NCBI GenBank assembly: GCA_964603725.1
Contig: CAZRWW010000004.1
Span: 57,549 to 121,548 of the forward strand
Length of the DNA: 64,000 nucleotides
DNA from: CAZDKK01 sp964603725
Lineage (GTDB): Bacteria; Eisenbacteria; RBG-16-71-46; CAIMUX01; WJJG01
Reading direction: 5' to 3'
The position numbers were made by a program, and so were the translations under genes. Below are positions 17,605 through 25,596 of this stretch, in pieces; the first letter of the stretch is position 1, and each line of letters begins with the position of its first letter. Below the pieces are notes generated by a model that had not been told where the DNA came from, did not search any database, and saw only the letters and a list, made by a program, of their open reading frames with translations.

Positions 17605-20196
17605 TCAGCGCAGAAGCAGCAGCCGCGCGCGCTGCTCCCCCGCGCCGCCGGGCAGTTCCTGGCGCAGCCGAGCGAAGTACAGCCCACCGGGCTGCGCGGC
17701 TCCATCGTCGTCTTCCCCGCTCCAGACGAAGACGTGCCGTCCGGGCGCCAGCTCTCCGCGGTGGATGGCGCGGACACTCCTGCCGGTGAGATCGAAGATG
17801 TCCAGCGTCACCCGCGATGGCGCGGGCAAATCGAGCGCCAGGCGCGTCGTTGCGATGAAGGGATTGGGCTGGCCGCCGTGCAAGGCGAGCGCGAGCGGCG
17901 CCTCCGCGACATCGGTGGATGAGCTGATGATCGTGAAGAGCCCGTCGCTCTGGTCGCTGCTCGCATGGCCGGCGCCATCGCGCGCGACGGCCTCGATCAG
18001 GCAGTCGGATGAAGCCGGTCCCTGGACTGGCCAGACGAAGCTGCCGCTGTTGGCCAGCCCTGTGGCGAGGGTGTCGCGGAAGCTGACACCGCCATCGCGC
18101 GAGAGCAGGAGATCGATCGCCGTGACGCCGACGTTGTCACTGGCCTGCCAGGCGATCGTCACGTTCATCCACGGCCACCAGACCTCGCCCCCGTTGGGCG
18201 CGACGACGCTCACCACTGGCGACTGGAAGTCGCAGTGCTCAGGAATGAGCCACCCCAGGCTGCGCGTGAGAATCGCCCGCCGGTCGGCGGCGGTGTTCAC
18301 CGCCTCGATGCCGAAGGCGAAGTAGACGACCTTGTGGTCCCCCGCCCAACGAATGCCGCCCGCGACGGACGGCAGGTACTGGCAGACCGCGGACGCTCCG
18401 CTGCGCGGCGAGATCCAGCTCGGATAGGCCTGTGAGCGCGACCCATCGCCGCCGCCGATGTCGAAGGCCAGTCCGTCGCCGATCGGATCGCCGGCGACGC
18501 CCGTGAGGTGGTCCGCCATGATGCAGTCGGCGCGATAGTCGGCGTGCAGCCAATTCTGATAGAACAGCCGGGTCCCGCCGGTGCCGTTGTCGTTCAGAAA
18601 CCAGCCGATGTCCTGGCCCGAGGCGAGCAGCGCTCCGCCGTTCGACAGGTAGCTCACGATCGCATTCTGGTCATCGTCGCCCATGAAGCCGGCCACGCCC
18701 GTGAGCCAGACCACCGCGGGGTAGCGCCGCAGCGTCGTGGCCGGCGGCGCACCCAGGCCGCTCGTGTCCCATACGCGGTGGCCGACGCGCTCGTCCCGCA
18801 GCGCCGCGCTCACGTACATGTCCGCCTGGTCGCCCAGGTCGTCATCGACCACCAGGACCGGGACATCGCCGATGACAAGCGTGAGAGTGTCCGCCTGGGC
18901 GTAGCCTCCCGCGGCGCTGATGGCGAGCCGCAGGGCGACCTCGGTCCCGACCAGGGTCTGGGACCCCGCGCTGATGACGAAGCGCTCGGCGAGCTCGGTC
19001 GCCTGGCCCGGCGCCAGCGCCCCGTGCGTGACCGCGCCGTCCACCACCGTGATGCCGGGCGCGAGGGACTGAAGCTGCGCGGTCACGCCCGTGCGCGTTC
19101 CCCCGAGGAAACCGGCGCGCACCGTCACAGCCAGCTCCGCGCTCTCGCCCGGATCGAGCCAGCCGTCGCCGTCGCCCGTCGTCTCGTCGGCGACCCGCGT
19201 CGAGAGCAACGCGATGTCGGTGCCCGGATCGTAGTACACGAGTTGGCAGCCTTCGCCAATGCGACACGATCCGTACTTGCAGTAGAAGTAGCCCCCCAGG
19301 CCCCACCCCATGCCCCAGCTGTTCTTGACCAACCAGGCCCCCTGGCCGTCGCACAGGTCGTCGTCCCAGCCGACGATGAGGACGGCATGGTTGATCTGCT
19401 CGTCGCCGGCGTGCTGGTAGCATCCGCCGGTGTAATAGCGGAAGTCGCTGTACACGTGGAAGGACGTCACGATGGGGCCGTACTCGTGAACCGCCGTCTT
19501 GATCGCGTCCACGTCGTCGGGGACGTTGACCCACCGCTGGACCGAGGCGATCGGCGTGCACCCCGCCTCGGCGCAGGGAATGGCGTGACTGGCCTGATAG
19601 GGCATACACGCCTCGGCCCCCAGACCGTGCTCGCGCACGTACAGCCAGGCCGTCTGGTGCGAGCTGCCGTTGCACCCGGTGCCGGGCGTCGCGCAAGAGA
19701 GGATCTGCTGCTCGGAGAGGTCGAGGTCCTGGCCCGAGTGGATCTTGATCACCGCCTCGAGCGCGCCGACGGCCGCGAAGTCCCAGCAGCTCCCGCAATT
19801 GCCCTGGTTGCGCACTCCCGTCACCCCGCCCATCTCCCGCCAGTCGAAGCGCGCGGGCAAGTCGCTCCGGATGGGAAAGGGCGGCTCCGCCTGGCCGGCC
19901 AGACGCATCTGCCAGGGATCGGGGATCTCGCCGAGCAGGCCCTCGAACTCCTCGGGCGTCAGCTCATCGAGCGCCGTGGGGCCGGGGATCCAGTCATAGC
20001 CGCGGGCGGCGATCTCGGCGCGGATCTGGGTGAGCCGCTCCCGGTGGTAGTCGGCCAGGGACTGCGCGTCCCAGGCGGGCGCCGAGGCGGCGAGCGGCGC
20101 GGCGAGCAGCACCGCGGCCGAGGCGGCGAGCAGCGCCGCCGGCGCCACAGCGAGCAGCGCGGCCGGTGCCTGGGCGATCCGCATCTTCGGCGACAT
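17605..20196 (-). CDS. Secreted papain-family (C1A) cysteine peptidase with FlgD-Ig-like tail
   Basis: An 863-residue exported protease. The signal region is Ala/Leu-rich, and a short propeptide (LADYHRERLTQIRAEI) precedes the mature domain at PARFDWREMGGVTGVRNQG. The catalytic Cys137 is in QGNCGSCW, His270 in INHAVLIVGW and Asn292 in VKNSWG; the oxyanion Gln131 is present. Beyond the protease are a DGDGWLDPGE module (also in the M14 enzyme at 2236), a Rossmann-like ThuA/GATase-type segment (VLVVDDDLGDQADMYV), an Ig-like domain and a final FlgD-Ig module starting GGQPNPFIATTRLALDLPAP. GGAGGA lies 4 bases before the ATG. It converges with the sensor kinase gene. Confidence 0.9.
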   Translation of the reverse strand: MSPKMRIAQAPAALLAVAPAALLAASAAVLLAAPLAASAPAWDAQSLADYHRERLTQIRAEIAARGYDWIPGPTALDELTPEEFEGLLGEIPDPWQMRLAGQAEPPFPIRSDLPARFDWREMGGVTGVRNQGNCGSCWDFAAVGALEAVIKIHSGQDLDLSEQQILSCATPGTGCNGSSHQTAWLYVREHGLGAEACMPYQASHAIPCAEAGCTPIASVQRWVNVPDDVDAIKTAVHEYGPIVTSFHVYSDFRYYTGGCYQHAGDEQINHAVLIVGWDDDLCDGQGAWLVKNSWGMGWGLGGYFYCKYGSCRIGEGCQLVYYDPGTDIALLSTRVADETTGDGDGWLDPGESAELAVTVRAGFLGGTRTGVTAQLQSLAPGITVVDGAVTHGALAPGQATELAERFVISAGSQTLVGTEVALRLAISAAGGYAQADTLTLVIGDVPVLVVDDDLGDQADMYVSAALRDERVGHRVWDTSGLGAPPATTLRRYPAVVWLTGVAGFMGDDDQNAIVSYLSNGGALLASGQDIGWFLNDNGTGGTRLFYQNWLHADYRADCIMADHLTGVAGDPIGDGLAFDIGGGDGSRSQAYPSWISPRSGASAVCQYLPSVAGGIRWAGDHKVVYFAFGIEAVNTAADRRAILTRSLGWLIPEHCDFQSPVVSVVAPNGGEVWWPWMNVTIAWQASDNVGVTAIDLLLSRDGGVSFRDTLATGLANSGSFVWPVQGPASSDCLIEAVARDGAGHASSDQSDGLFTIISSSTDVAEAPLALALHGGQPNPFIATTRLALDLPAPSRVTLDIFDLTGRSVRAIHRGELAPGRHVFVWSGEDDDGAAQPGGLYFARLRQELPGGAGEQRARLLLLR

Positions 20197-20265
20197 GCGA
20201 TCCTCCGCACGTGGCAGCCCGCGGTCAGCATGCGGGCCTCGGGGGGGGCATCCTCACCCTTCAGA

Positions 20266-20289
20266 CAGTCTAGCAGTCTAGCAGTCTAG
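20266..20289. repeat. Three exact 8-bp direct repeats upstream of the cysteine protease gene
   Basis: CAGTCTAG occurs three times without spacing (CTAGACTG on the coding strand), about 70-95 bases upstream of the protease start. CTAG is generally an uncommon tetramer in bacterial DNA, and this is one of few low-GC patches here. It could be a protein-binding array or simple slippage. Confidence 0.6.
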
Positions 20290-20354
20290 TCGCCTGGCCT
20301 CCGGATTGACAGCCTGGTCCCAACTCCCGCTCCGGCGGAATGCGCCCGCATGTC

Positions 20355-20388
20355 GAGAGGCTCGCGGGCATCGCCCCGCGAGCCTCTC
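20355..20388 (-). terminator. Perfect 14-bp GC stem-loop after the TPR gene
   Basis: GAGAGGCTCGCGGG and its exact complement CCCGCGAGCCTCTC flank a 6-base loop (CATCGC). The hairpin lies 35 bases past the stop of the TPR gene and upstream of the protease gene, which reads the same way. There is no U tract on either side, so it may act by RNA stabilisation or Rho-assisted termination. Confidence 0.5.
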
Positions 20389-20423
20389 CTCGAGCCGGGA
20401 CCTCGGGCGGCACGATCGCTCCC

Positions 20424-21497
20424 CTAGCGAACCGCCTCACCGTGCAGCCGGCCGTCGGCGCTGGCCGGCGCCGCCTCGGGATGCTGGTCCGATGCCTCCG
20501 CGGCCTGCGGCTGCTCCGCGTCCTCCAGGCGGAACTGCGCCGCCAACGCCCTCAGGTCGACTTCCGTGTCGTCCACGGACTCGGCCACGGGCTGCACGCG
20601 GTCCAGACTCACGCGCGCCTTCTCATAGGTGCCGTCGATCTCTAGCGCGCGCGCATAGGCCAGCGTCGCCGCCAGCGGATGACCGGTGCGCTCGAGCGCC
20701 ACGCCCAGGTTGTTCTGGATCTCGACGATGTCATCGCGCAGCACGGCGGCATTCGCCAGCGCGTAGAGCCCCTCTTCGAACCGCTCTTGCTCGATGTAGA
20801 TCAGTCCGAGATTGTTGAACGCCCAGACGTCGCGCGCATCCAGACCGATCGCCCTCTTGTAGGCTGCTTCCGCGTCAGCCAGCTGACTGTTCTCGTAGTA
20901 GCAGCGCCCCAGGACACGCTGGACGCTCGGCGCGGCGGGGTCCAGCAGATCGGCCTGCGTGATCGCCTCGAGCGCCTCCCAAGTGCGCCCGGCCTCCAGC
21001 AGCACCCGCGCGAGATTGACGAAGCTCTTCACGTGCTCCGGACTGAGCGCCACGGCCCGGCGCAGCGCCGCGATGCCCTGAACCAGCTCTCCGGCCTTCC
21101 AGGCCGACAGGCCGAGCATGTAGTGGCCCCAGGGATTCTCGGGCCGCTCGCGCGTGTAGACCGCGAAGGCCTGCGTCGCCTCCGCGTAGCGCCCGGCGTT
21201 GTACAGCCACTCGGCCGAGGCGTAGTCGCTCGTGGCCGGCGCAGGGTCGCTCACGGCGACGGCAGCGTCGCCTGCGGCTGTGCATTCGTAGGGTTGCCAG
21301 GACGGTCGCCCCGACGGCTGCGCCGAGCCGACCTGGTCGACGGCGGGCCGGTTGCCCTCCGAAGCCCCCTGGCCGACCTCGATGCCCCTGACCGCGCCCA
21401 CTTCCAGGAGCACGATCCCCACTGCAGCCAGCACAACCACGGTGAAGATGGCGAGCCCCGAGGTCTGCATGCCTCCGCGACGAAACCCACGTTCCAT
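20424..21497 (-). CDS. Membrane-anchored tetratricopeptide repeat protein
   Basis: A 357-residue protein with one N-terminal membrane helix (SGLAIFTVVVLAAVGIVLL). Six or so TPR motifs follow, with the Trp/Leu/Gly/Tyr/Ala/Ala/Pro spacing visible in AEWLYNAGRYAEATQAFAVY, SAWKAGELVQGIAALRRAV, AYKRAIGLDARDVWAFNNLG and NLGVALERTGHPLAATLAYA. The acidic C-terminal tail is low complexity. It is most likely a periplasm- or cytoplasm-facing scaffold; orientation is not certain. AAGGAGG sits ideally before the ATG at 21497, which rules out the longer frame. Nothing in the neighbourhood fixes its partner. Confidence 0.85.
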   Translation of the reverse strand: MERGFRRGGMQTSGLAIFTVVVLAAVGIVLLEVGAVRGIEVGQGASEGNRPAVDQVGSAQPSGRPSWQPYECTAAGDAAVAVSDPAPATSDYASAEWLYNAGRYAEATQAFAVYTRERPENPWGHYMLGLSAWKAGELVQGIAALRRAVALSPEHVKSFVNLARVLLEAGRTWEALEAITQADLLDPAAPSVQRVLGRCYYENSQLADAEAAYKRAIGLDARDVWAFNNLGLIYIEQERFEEGLYALANAAVLRDDIVEIQNNLGVALERTGHPLAATLAYARALEIDGTYEKARVSLDRVQPVAESVDDTEVDLRALAAQFRLEDAEQPQAAEASDQHPEAAPASADGRLHGEAVR

Positions 21498-21900
21498 GAT
21501 CCACCTCCTTCGATCCGGTCCCCGCCCCCTCTTGCCCGCACTGCCGGCGGGCGGATGCCGTTCGGTGCGGCCTGGCAAGGCGGGCAGGCAAGGGGCGCGC
21601 CACGGTGGGGGCGGCGTCTGACTCGATCGAGCACCAGACGGAAACGCATTGCGGTTTCAGCACTTGGGAAGGCTTTGGGCCGCGCCCACCCGGGTGCCGA
21701 AGGTCCGCTGGCGCCTCCAGCGGCGTGGGTCGTGTGCCGCCCTACACCGCGCAGGTGTTCGTGAGGACACGAAGAGCGCACGGGCGCGGAGGCAGGGGTG
21801 ACAGGGCTGGCCGGGGCAACAGGGCTGGCCGGGGCAACAGGGCTGGCCGGGGCAACAGGGCTGGCCGGGGCAACAGGGCTGGCCGGAGCCGGCGCAGCGA
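21498..21900. other. Intergenic region containing an 18-bp minisatellite
   Basis: About 400 bases between the TPR gene start and the asparaginase stop, without a credible gene. At 21801-21890 there are four exact copies and one degenerate copy of an 18-bp unit (ACAGGGCTGGCCGGGGCA), beginning 11 bases past the asparaginase stop codon. I see no clear promoter for the TPR gene. Confidence 0.6.
21801..21890. repeat. 18-bp tandem repeat after the asparaginase gene
   Basis: Units start at 21801, 21819, 21837 and 21855 and are identical; the fifth (21873) diverges in its second half. The period of 18 keeps reading frame; on the minus strand it would read as an Ala/Pro/Ser/Val repeat if the preceding stop were lost. 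There are no spacers, so it is not a CRISPR array. Confidence 0.85.
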
Positions 21901-22878
21901 TCAGAGCGGATCGACCCCCGGCGTCAAGCGCTGGATCTCATCGGCATGCTCGTTCCAGTAGCAAGCTGCGACGCCATCCCCGAGCTCGTGCGAGCTGACG
22001 ACGCATGGGCGCCCGTCGCGGTCGATGGCGTGGATGATCGCCGCGCTCGTGTAGCCGCCCCGCAGAGCGCGCAGATCGGCCATGGCCTCGTGGCAGGCCT
22101 CCGTCACCGTGGCCCCGCGCTTCATGTAGAGGATGACTGAGCGCGCGGTGCCCGCGCGCACCATCATCTCGCCCGTGTGCGTGCAGCCGCAGGCGCCGTA
22201 CCGGTTGTCGGCGTAGATGCCCGCGCCGATGATCGGCGTGTCCCCGACGCGGCCGGGGTACTTGCGCGCCCACCCTGATGTGCTGGATGCGGCGGCCAGG
22301 TTGCCGGCGCCGTCGCGCGCCAAATAGACCACCGTGCCGCCCGAGAGCAGGCGGTGCGCCGAGGCCCACGCGAACTCGGCCAACGGGGCCGCGGGCCACC
22401 GCGCGCGAAGGTCAGCGGGAACGTGCTCATCGACCCAGCGCTCATGGTGGTCGCGCATCTCAGGGGTCAGCATCTCGGCCGACTCGGCCCCGACCTCGCG
22501 CGCGAACCTCGTCGCGCCCTCACCTACGAGGAACACGTGCGGCAGGCGCCGCATCACTTCGCGGGCCACGCTCACCGCGTGCAGGTGGTCGCGCAGCGCC
22601 GCCACGGCGCCGCACTCGAGGGTCGCGCCGTTCATGATTGCGGCGTCGCACTCGATCTCGCCGGCCAGGTTGGGGTGGCCGCCGCGCCCGACCGAGTGGA
22701 TGCGCGGGTCAGCCTCCACCGGCCGGATCCCCTGTTCGACCGCCTCCAACGCCGCGTCGCCCGGCACCCGCGCTTCATCGTCCGGCTGCAGCGTCTCATC
22801 GTCCCGCCGCAGCGACGCAATGGCGTCCTCCATCCCCACCCGGCCTTCGCCGTTGGCCAGCACCACCCGCACGCTCAT
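21901..22878 (-). CDS. Ntn-hydrolase asparaginase / glycosylasparaginase-like (isoaspartyl peptidase family)
   Basis: A 325-residue member of the type 2 asparaginase superfamily, which self-cleaves to expose a nucleophilic Thr and hydrolyses asparagine or isoaspartyl/glycosyl-asparagine bonds. Family features are NGEGRVGMEDAIASL near the N-terminus, GGHPNLAGEIECDAAIMNG, the expected Thr in SGGTVVYLARDGAGN followed by LAAASSTSGW, then GRVGDTPIIGAGIYADN and GACGCTHTGE. The residues around the Thr differ from the common DTVG(A/C)VALD pattern, so the substrate may differ. The ATG at 22878 has GGGAGG almost touching it; a GTG 21 bases upstream is an alternative start. Three minus-strand genes follow one another here. 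Confidence 0.8.
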   Translation of the reverse strand: MSVRVVLANGEGRVGMEDAIASLRRDDETLQPDDEARVPGDAALEAVEQGIRPVEADPRIHSVGRGGHPNLAGEIECDAAIMNGATLECGAVAALRDHLHAVSVAREVMRRLPHVFLVGEGATRFAREVGAESAEMLTPEMRDHHERWVDEHVPADLRARWPAAPLAEFAWASAHRLLSGGTVVYLARDGAGNLAAASSTSGWARKYPGRVGDTPIIGAGIYADNRYGACGCTHTGEMMVRAGTARSVILYMKRGATVTEACHEAMADLRALRGGYTSAAIIHAIDRDGRPCVVSSHELGDGVAACYWNEHADEIQRLTPGVDPL

Positions 22879-22967
22879 CCTCCCATCCCCGCGCCCCACC
22901 CGGCGTGGCCTCGCGCCCGACCGCCGGCCGCTGGGCCGCACGGCTGTTCGACGGGTCGGCTGGTCGT

Positions 22968-23819
22968 CTACTCGGCTTCCCGGCGCCGTGACTTGGCCTT
23001 GAGCCGTCCCGTGATCAGGTCGATGACCTCATCCGCCGCTGATTCCACGGGCTTGCTGGTGACGTCGATGACCGTGAATCCGCCGCGCTCGAAGATCCGG
23101 CGGGCGTACCGCACCTCCTCCCGCAGCCGTTCCGGATCGGAGTAGTCCGTGCTGCCCGACATGCCCATCTTCCCCTCGCGCTTGCGCCGGTGGACGAGCA
23201 GGCGGTCGACGTTGATATCGAGAGCGATCACGCGCCGCGGATCGGCCTTGAAGAGCTCCTTGGGCGGCTCGACCCCGAGCACGATGGGCACATTGGCGAC
23301 CTTCCACCCGAGCACGGCCAGGAACATGCACAGGGGCGTCTTGCCCACTCGCGACAAACCCACCAGAATGACCTCGGCCTTCAGGAGATCCTGGGGATTG
23401 CGACCATCGTCGTGTTCCATCGAAAACTCGATGGCGGACACGCGCTCGAAGTAGGCCTGATGAAGCTGCCTGTACAATCCCGGCTGGCCCACGGGCTCGA
23501 CTTGCAGGATGGTGCTCAGGTGGGTGAGCAGCTCACCCATCAGATCGATCGTCGCGACGCGGCTCTGGCGCCCCAGTCGCACGAGTGAGTGGCGCAGTCC
23601 GATGTCCACCAGCGTGTGCACGATGATGCCGCCCGTCCGGTCGGCCTGTTCCACGACGCTCTTGATCTGCTCCATCGTGCGAACGTGCGGGACGCGGATC
23701 ACCGGGACGTGGACGCGCGGGAACTGCACCAGGACGGTGTGCACGAGCTGCTGCGCGCTCGCGCCCGAGGCGCCCGAGACGACATAGATGGGCGGCGGCT
23801 TCTTGTCCGGCGGCATCAC
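22968..23819 (-). CDS. ppsR: PpsR/PDRP-type bifunctional kinase-pyrophosphorylase (DUF299)
   Basis: A 283-residue regulator that phosphorylates and dephosphorylates PEP synthase or pyruvate phosphate dikinase on a Thr, using ADP and phosphate. Family features are IYVVSGASGASAQQLVHTVL at the N-terminus, the IEFSMEHDDGRNP core and the P-loop-like GLSRVGKTPLCMFLA, followed by KVANVPIV. NVDRLLVHRRKRE and STDYSDPERLREEVRYAR near the end are also typical. It probably controls pyruvate/PEP flux. The target gene is not in the window. It lies 19 bases after the flavin reductase gene on the same strand. Confidence 0.88.
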   Translation of the reverse strand: MMPPDKKPPPIYVVSGASGASAQQLVHTVLVQFPRVHVPVIRVPHVRTMEQIKSVVEQADRTGGIIVHTLVDIGLRHSLVRLGRQSRVATIDLMGELLTHLSTILQVEPVGQPGLYRQLHQAYFERVSAIEFSMEHDDGRNPQDLLKAEVILVGLSRVGKTPLCMFLAVLGWKVANVPIVLGVEPPKELFKADPRRVIALDINVDRLLVHRRKREGKMGMSGSTDYSDPERLREEVRYARRIFERGGFTVIDVTSKPVESAADEVIDLITGRLKAKSRRREAE

Positions 23820-23838
23820 ATCAACTCCCGCCGTCCGG

Positions 23839-24378
23839 TCAGGCCGGCGGCGATCGGCGGTACGCGGGCGTGCCCGCGATCGCCACGATCTCGCCGAAGT
23901 AGATTCGGTGGTAGTCCTTCAGCGGGTAGTTCTCCTCGATGCCTGGGTGCAGGAACTGCCGGGGCTCGAGATCGTCCCAGTAGATCTTGCGGCATTCGAG
24001 GATCAGCTCCGCCTCCGCGTAGCCGGGCGCCCCCACGCGGCGCGAGGCAATCGGCGTGAGCCTCGCCGCGGCGATCTTGTCGCCGTCGCGCCCGGAGCGC
24101 GAGCCGAGCAGCTTGAGCGCCGCGCGCTGTTCTTCAGGGAGGGCGCACAGAGTGAAGGAGTCCCAGCGCTCAGTGTAGCCGTGCGTGTGCCGCGTCGGAC
24201 GCACGACGACCTGCGCGAAGGGCCGGTTCCACATGACGCCCAGGCTGCCCCAGCCGACCGTCATCGCGTTGAATTCTCCGGTCTCGAAGTCCCCGGCGGT
24301 CAGCAGCAGCCACTTGCGCGACCACAGGTCGTGGGCGTTGATGCAGAGGTCCGCGATGTCGATCGGTTCCCGGGTCAT
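23839..24378 (-). CDS. Flavin reductase-like domain protein
   Basis: A 179-residue protein of the split-barrel FMN-binding flavin reductase type. KWLLLTAGDFETGEFNAMTVGWGSLG is the family N-terminal signature, and PFAQVVVRPTRHTHGYTERWDSF the second. It probably reduces or binds FMN; partner oxygenase unknown. GGGAGGTGTC directly precedes the ATG at 24378. An alternative ATG upstream would add a Cys/Gly-rich stretch with no family similarity. It is the first of a short run with the PpsR-like and perhaps asparaginase genes. Confidence 0.82.
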   Translation of the reverse strand: MTREPIDIADLCINAHDLWSRKWLLLTAGDFETGEFNAMTVGWGSLGVMWNRPFAQVVVRPTRHTHGYTERWDSFTLCALPEEQRAALKLLGSRSGRDGDKIAAARLTPIASRRVGAPGYAEAELILECRKIYWDDLEPRQFLHPGIEENYPLKDYHRIYFGEIVAIAGTPAYRRSPPA

Positions 24379-24470
24379 GACACCTCCCCGCAGGCATCCG
24401 CAGCCAACGAACGGCACACACGGCCGCTATCTTGATGCCGAGGGATTCTAAGGGGCCCGGAGCGTGCGGC

Positions 24471-25199
24471 TCAAGGCGTGCGATGGATCTCGCAGAAGAC
24501 GCTGGCCCCGCCGACCTCCTCGATGCGGGCGGGCACGCCCAGGGCTCGGCAGAGGGCTCTGAGGCGGTCGGGGCCGAAGGTGGTTGCGCGGAAGCCGTCC
24601 TTGCAGACGATCGTGCCGGCGCCGGTGGCCGCCTCGTCGATCGGCCCGACGAGGCCATGGCGCGCCTGGATCCGGAACCACTCCAGGCGCGCTTCCCAGA
24701 ATCCGTCCGCGTAACTCGAGAAGAGGACGAGCCCGCCCGGGCGGGTCACGCGCAGCGCCTCGCGCGCGAGCGCCTCCGGATCGACGTGGAAGGCGGAGAT
24801 GCCGTTCTGGATGCAGGCGACGACGTCGAAGCAGGCGGCGGGAAAGCCCAGGTGCAGGGCGTTCATCGCGGCCAGCTCGATCACCGCAACATGGTGGGGA
24901 TTGAAGGGGGGGTCGCCAGGTGAGCCGCCGCGGGCCCTGTCGCGGAGGTTGTCGCGGCCCATCAGCAAGCTTTCGACCGAGGTGTCGATGCCGACGATCC
25001 GGCGGCCCGCACGCGCGAGGGGGTGCAGCGCACGCCCGTATCCGCACCCGAGCTCGAGCAACCGCGACCCGGGGGGCGTGCGCGCGTCGACGTGCAGGAT
25101 CTCGCCCTCGAGGTAGGCGCGCACGCGGGGCGTCGCCAGCTCGTAGCACCGGCGCAGGCGCTCGGCCGCCAGCTTGCGGCTGTAGTAGTCCGCGGTCAT
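24471..25199 (-). CDS. SAM-dependent class I methyltransferase
   Basis: A 242-residue methyltransferase. Motif I is RLLELGCGYGRAL, motif II IVGIDTSVESL, motif IV FDVVACIQNGISAF and motif V/VI LRVTRPGGLVLFSSYADGF. The unusual IQNGISAF after the acidic post-I loop resembles a family of ubiquinone/MENA-like methyltransferases, but the substrate is not evident. Its ATG overlaps the stop of the ribbon-helix-helix gene by 4 bases (ATGA), so translation is coupled. It ends the SPFH operon. Confidence 0.85.
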   Translation of the reverse strand: MTADYYSRKLAAERLRRCYELATPRVRAYLEGEILHVDARTPPGSRLLELGCGYGRALHPLARAGRRIVGIDTSVESLLMGRDNLRDRARGGSPGDPPFNPHHVAVIELAAMNALHLGFPAACFDVVACIQNGISAFHVDPEALAREALRVTRPGGLVLFSSYADGFWEARLEWFRIQARHGLVGPIDEAATGAGTIVCKDGFRATTFGPDRLRALCRALGVPARIEEVGGASVFCEIHRTP

Positions 25200-25510
25200 C
25201 CGTCGTCGTCCGTGCCCGCGACCGTGTCCGTGTCCGTGCTCGCGCTCGCGCCCGTGTCCGTGTCCGTGCTCGCGCCCGCGCCCGTGTCCGTGTCCGTGCG
25301 CGCGCCCGTGCCCTTGGCCCGGCCGCGCGGCGGTGGACCCGCTCCATACCGTTCCCCGCTTCCCGCCAGGCGCCCGGCATCGCGGAGCGCCCGGCGGAGG
25401 AGGAACTCGATCTGTCCGTTCAAACTGCGCAGGTCGTCATCGGCCCAGCGCCGGAGCGCCTCCATGACCGTTGGATCCACACGCAGCAGAAAGGGCTTCT
25501 TCTCGGACAC
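25196..25510 (-). CDS. Ribbon-helix-helix (Arc/HicB-like) DNA-binding protein with repetitive acidic tail
   Basis: A 104-residue protein. The first 50 residues (KPFLLRVDPTVMEALRRWAD, then LNGQIEFLLRRALRD) are a clear ribbon-helix-helix fold, the first strand being the DNA-contacting one. The remaining half is a low-complexity tail of Thr-Asp runs separated by Gly/Ala (TDTDTGAGAS-type units), encoded by a tandem repeat at about 25205-25310. GTG start at 25510. Such proteins are often found next to SPFH genes, as here. A 13-bp palindrome sits eight bases upstream of the start and is a plausible operator for autoregulation. A toxin is not evident; the partner gene is a methyltransferase. Confidence 0.8.
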   Translation of the reverse strand: MSEKKPFLLRVDPTVMEALRRWADDDLRSLNGQIEFLLRRALRDAGRLAGSGERYGAGPPPRGRAKGTGARTDTDTGAGASTDTDTGASASTDTDTVAGTDDDG

Positions 25511-25517
25511 GTTGCGT

Positions 25518-25530
25518 ACCTGTGACAGGT
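25518..25530. promoter_or_regulatory. 13-bp palindrome upstream of the ribbon-helix-helix gene
   Basis: ACCTGT-G-ACAGGT is a perfect 6+1+6 inverted repeat between the SPFH stop and the RHH start; a further half-site (TCAGGT) lies about 20 bases away. Size and position fit a ribbon-helix-helix operator. This is inference. Confidence 0.45.
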
Positions 25531-25596
25531 GGTGATGGATTGCGTCAGGTTGCGATCCCTCTCATCGAGCGGCCCCGCGCCGGTGAGCGGGCGCGT

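Noticed and set aside
21801..21890. Possible CRISPR array
   Set aside because: 18-bp units directly adjoin, with no spacers and no cas genes nearby.
25196..25510. Toxin-antitoxin pair (HicAB-like)
   Set aside because: The RHH protein resembles antitoxins, but the neighbour is a methyltransferase and no toxin-sized gene is present.
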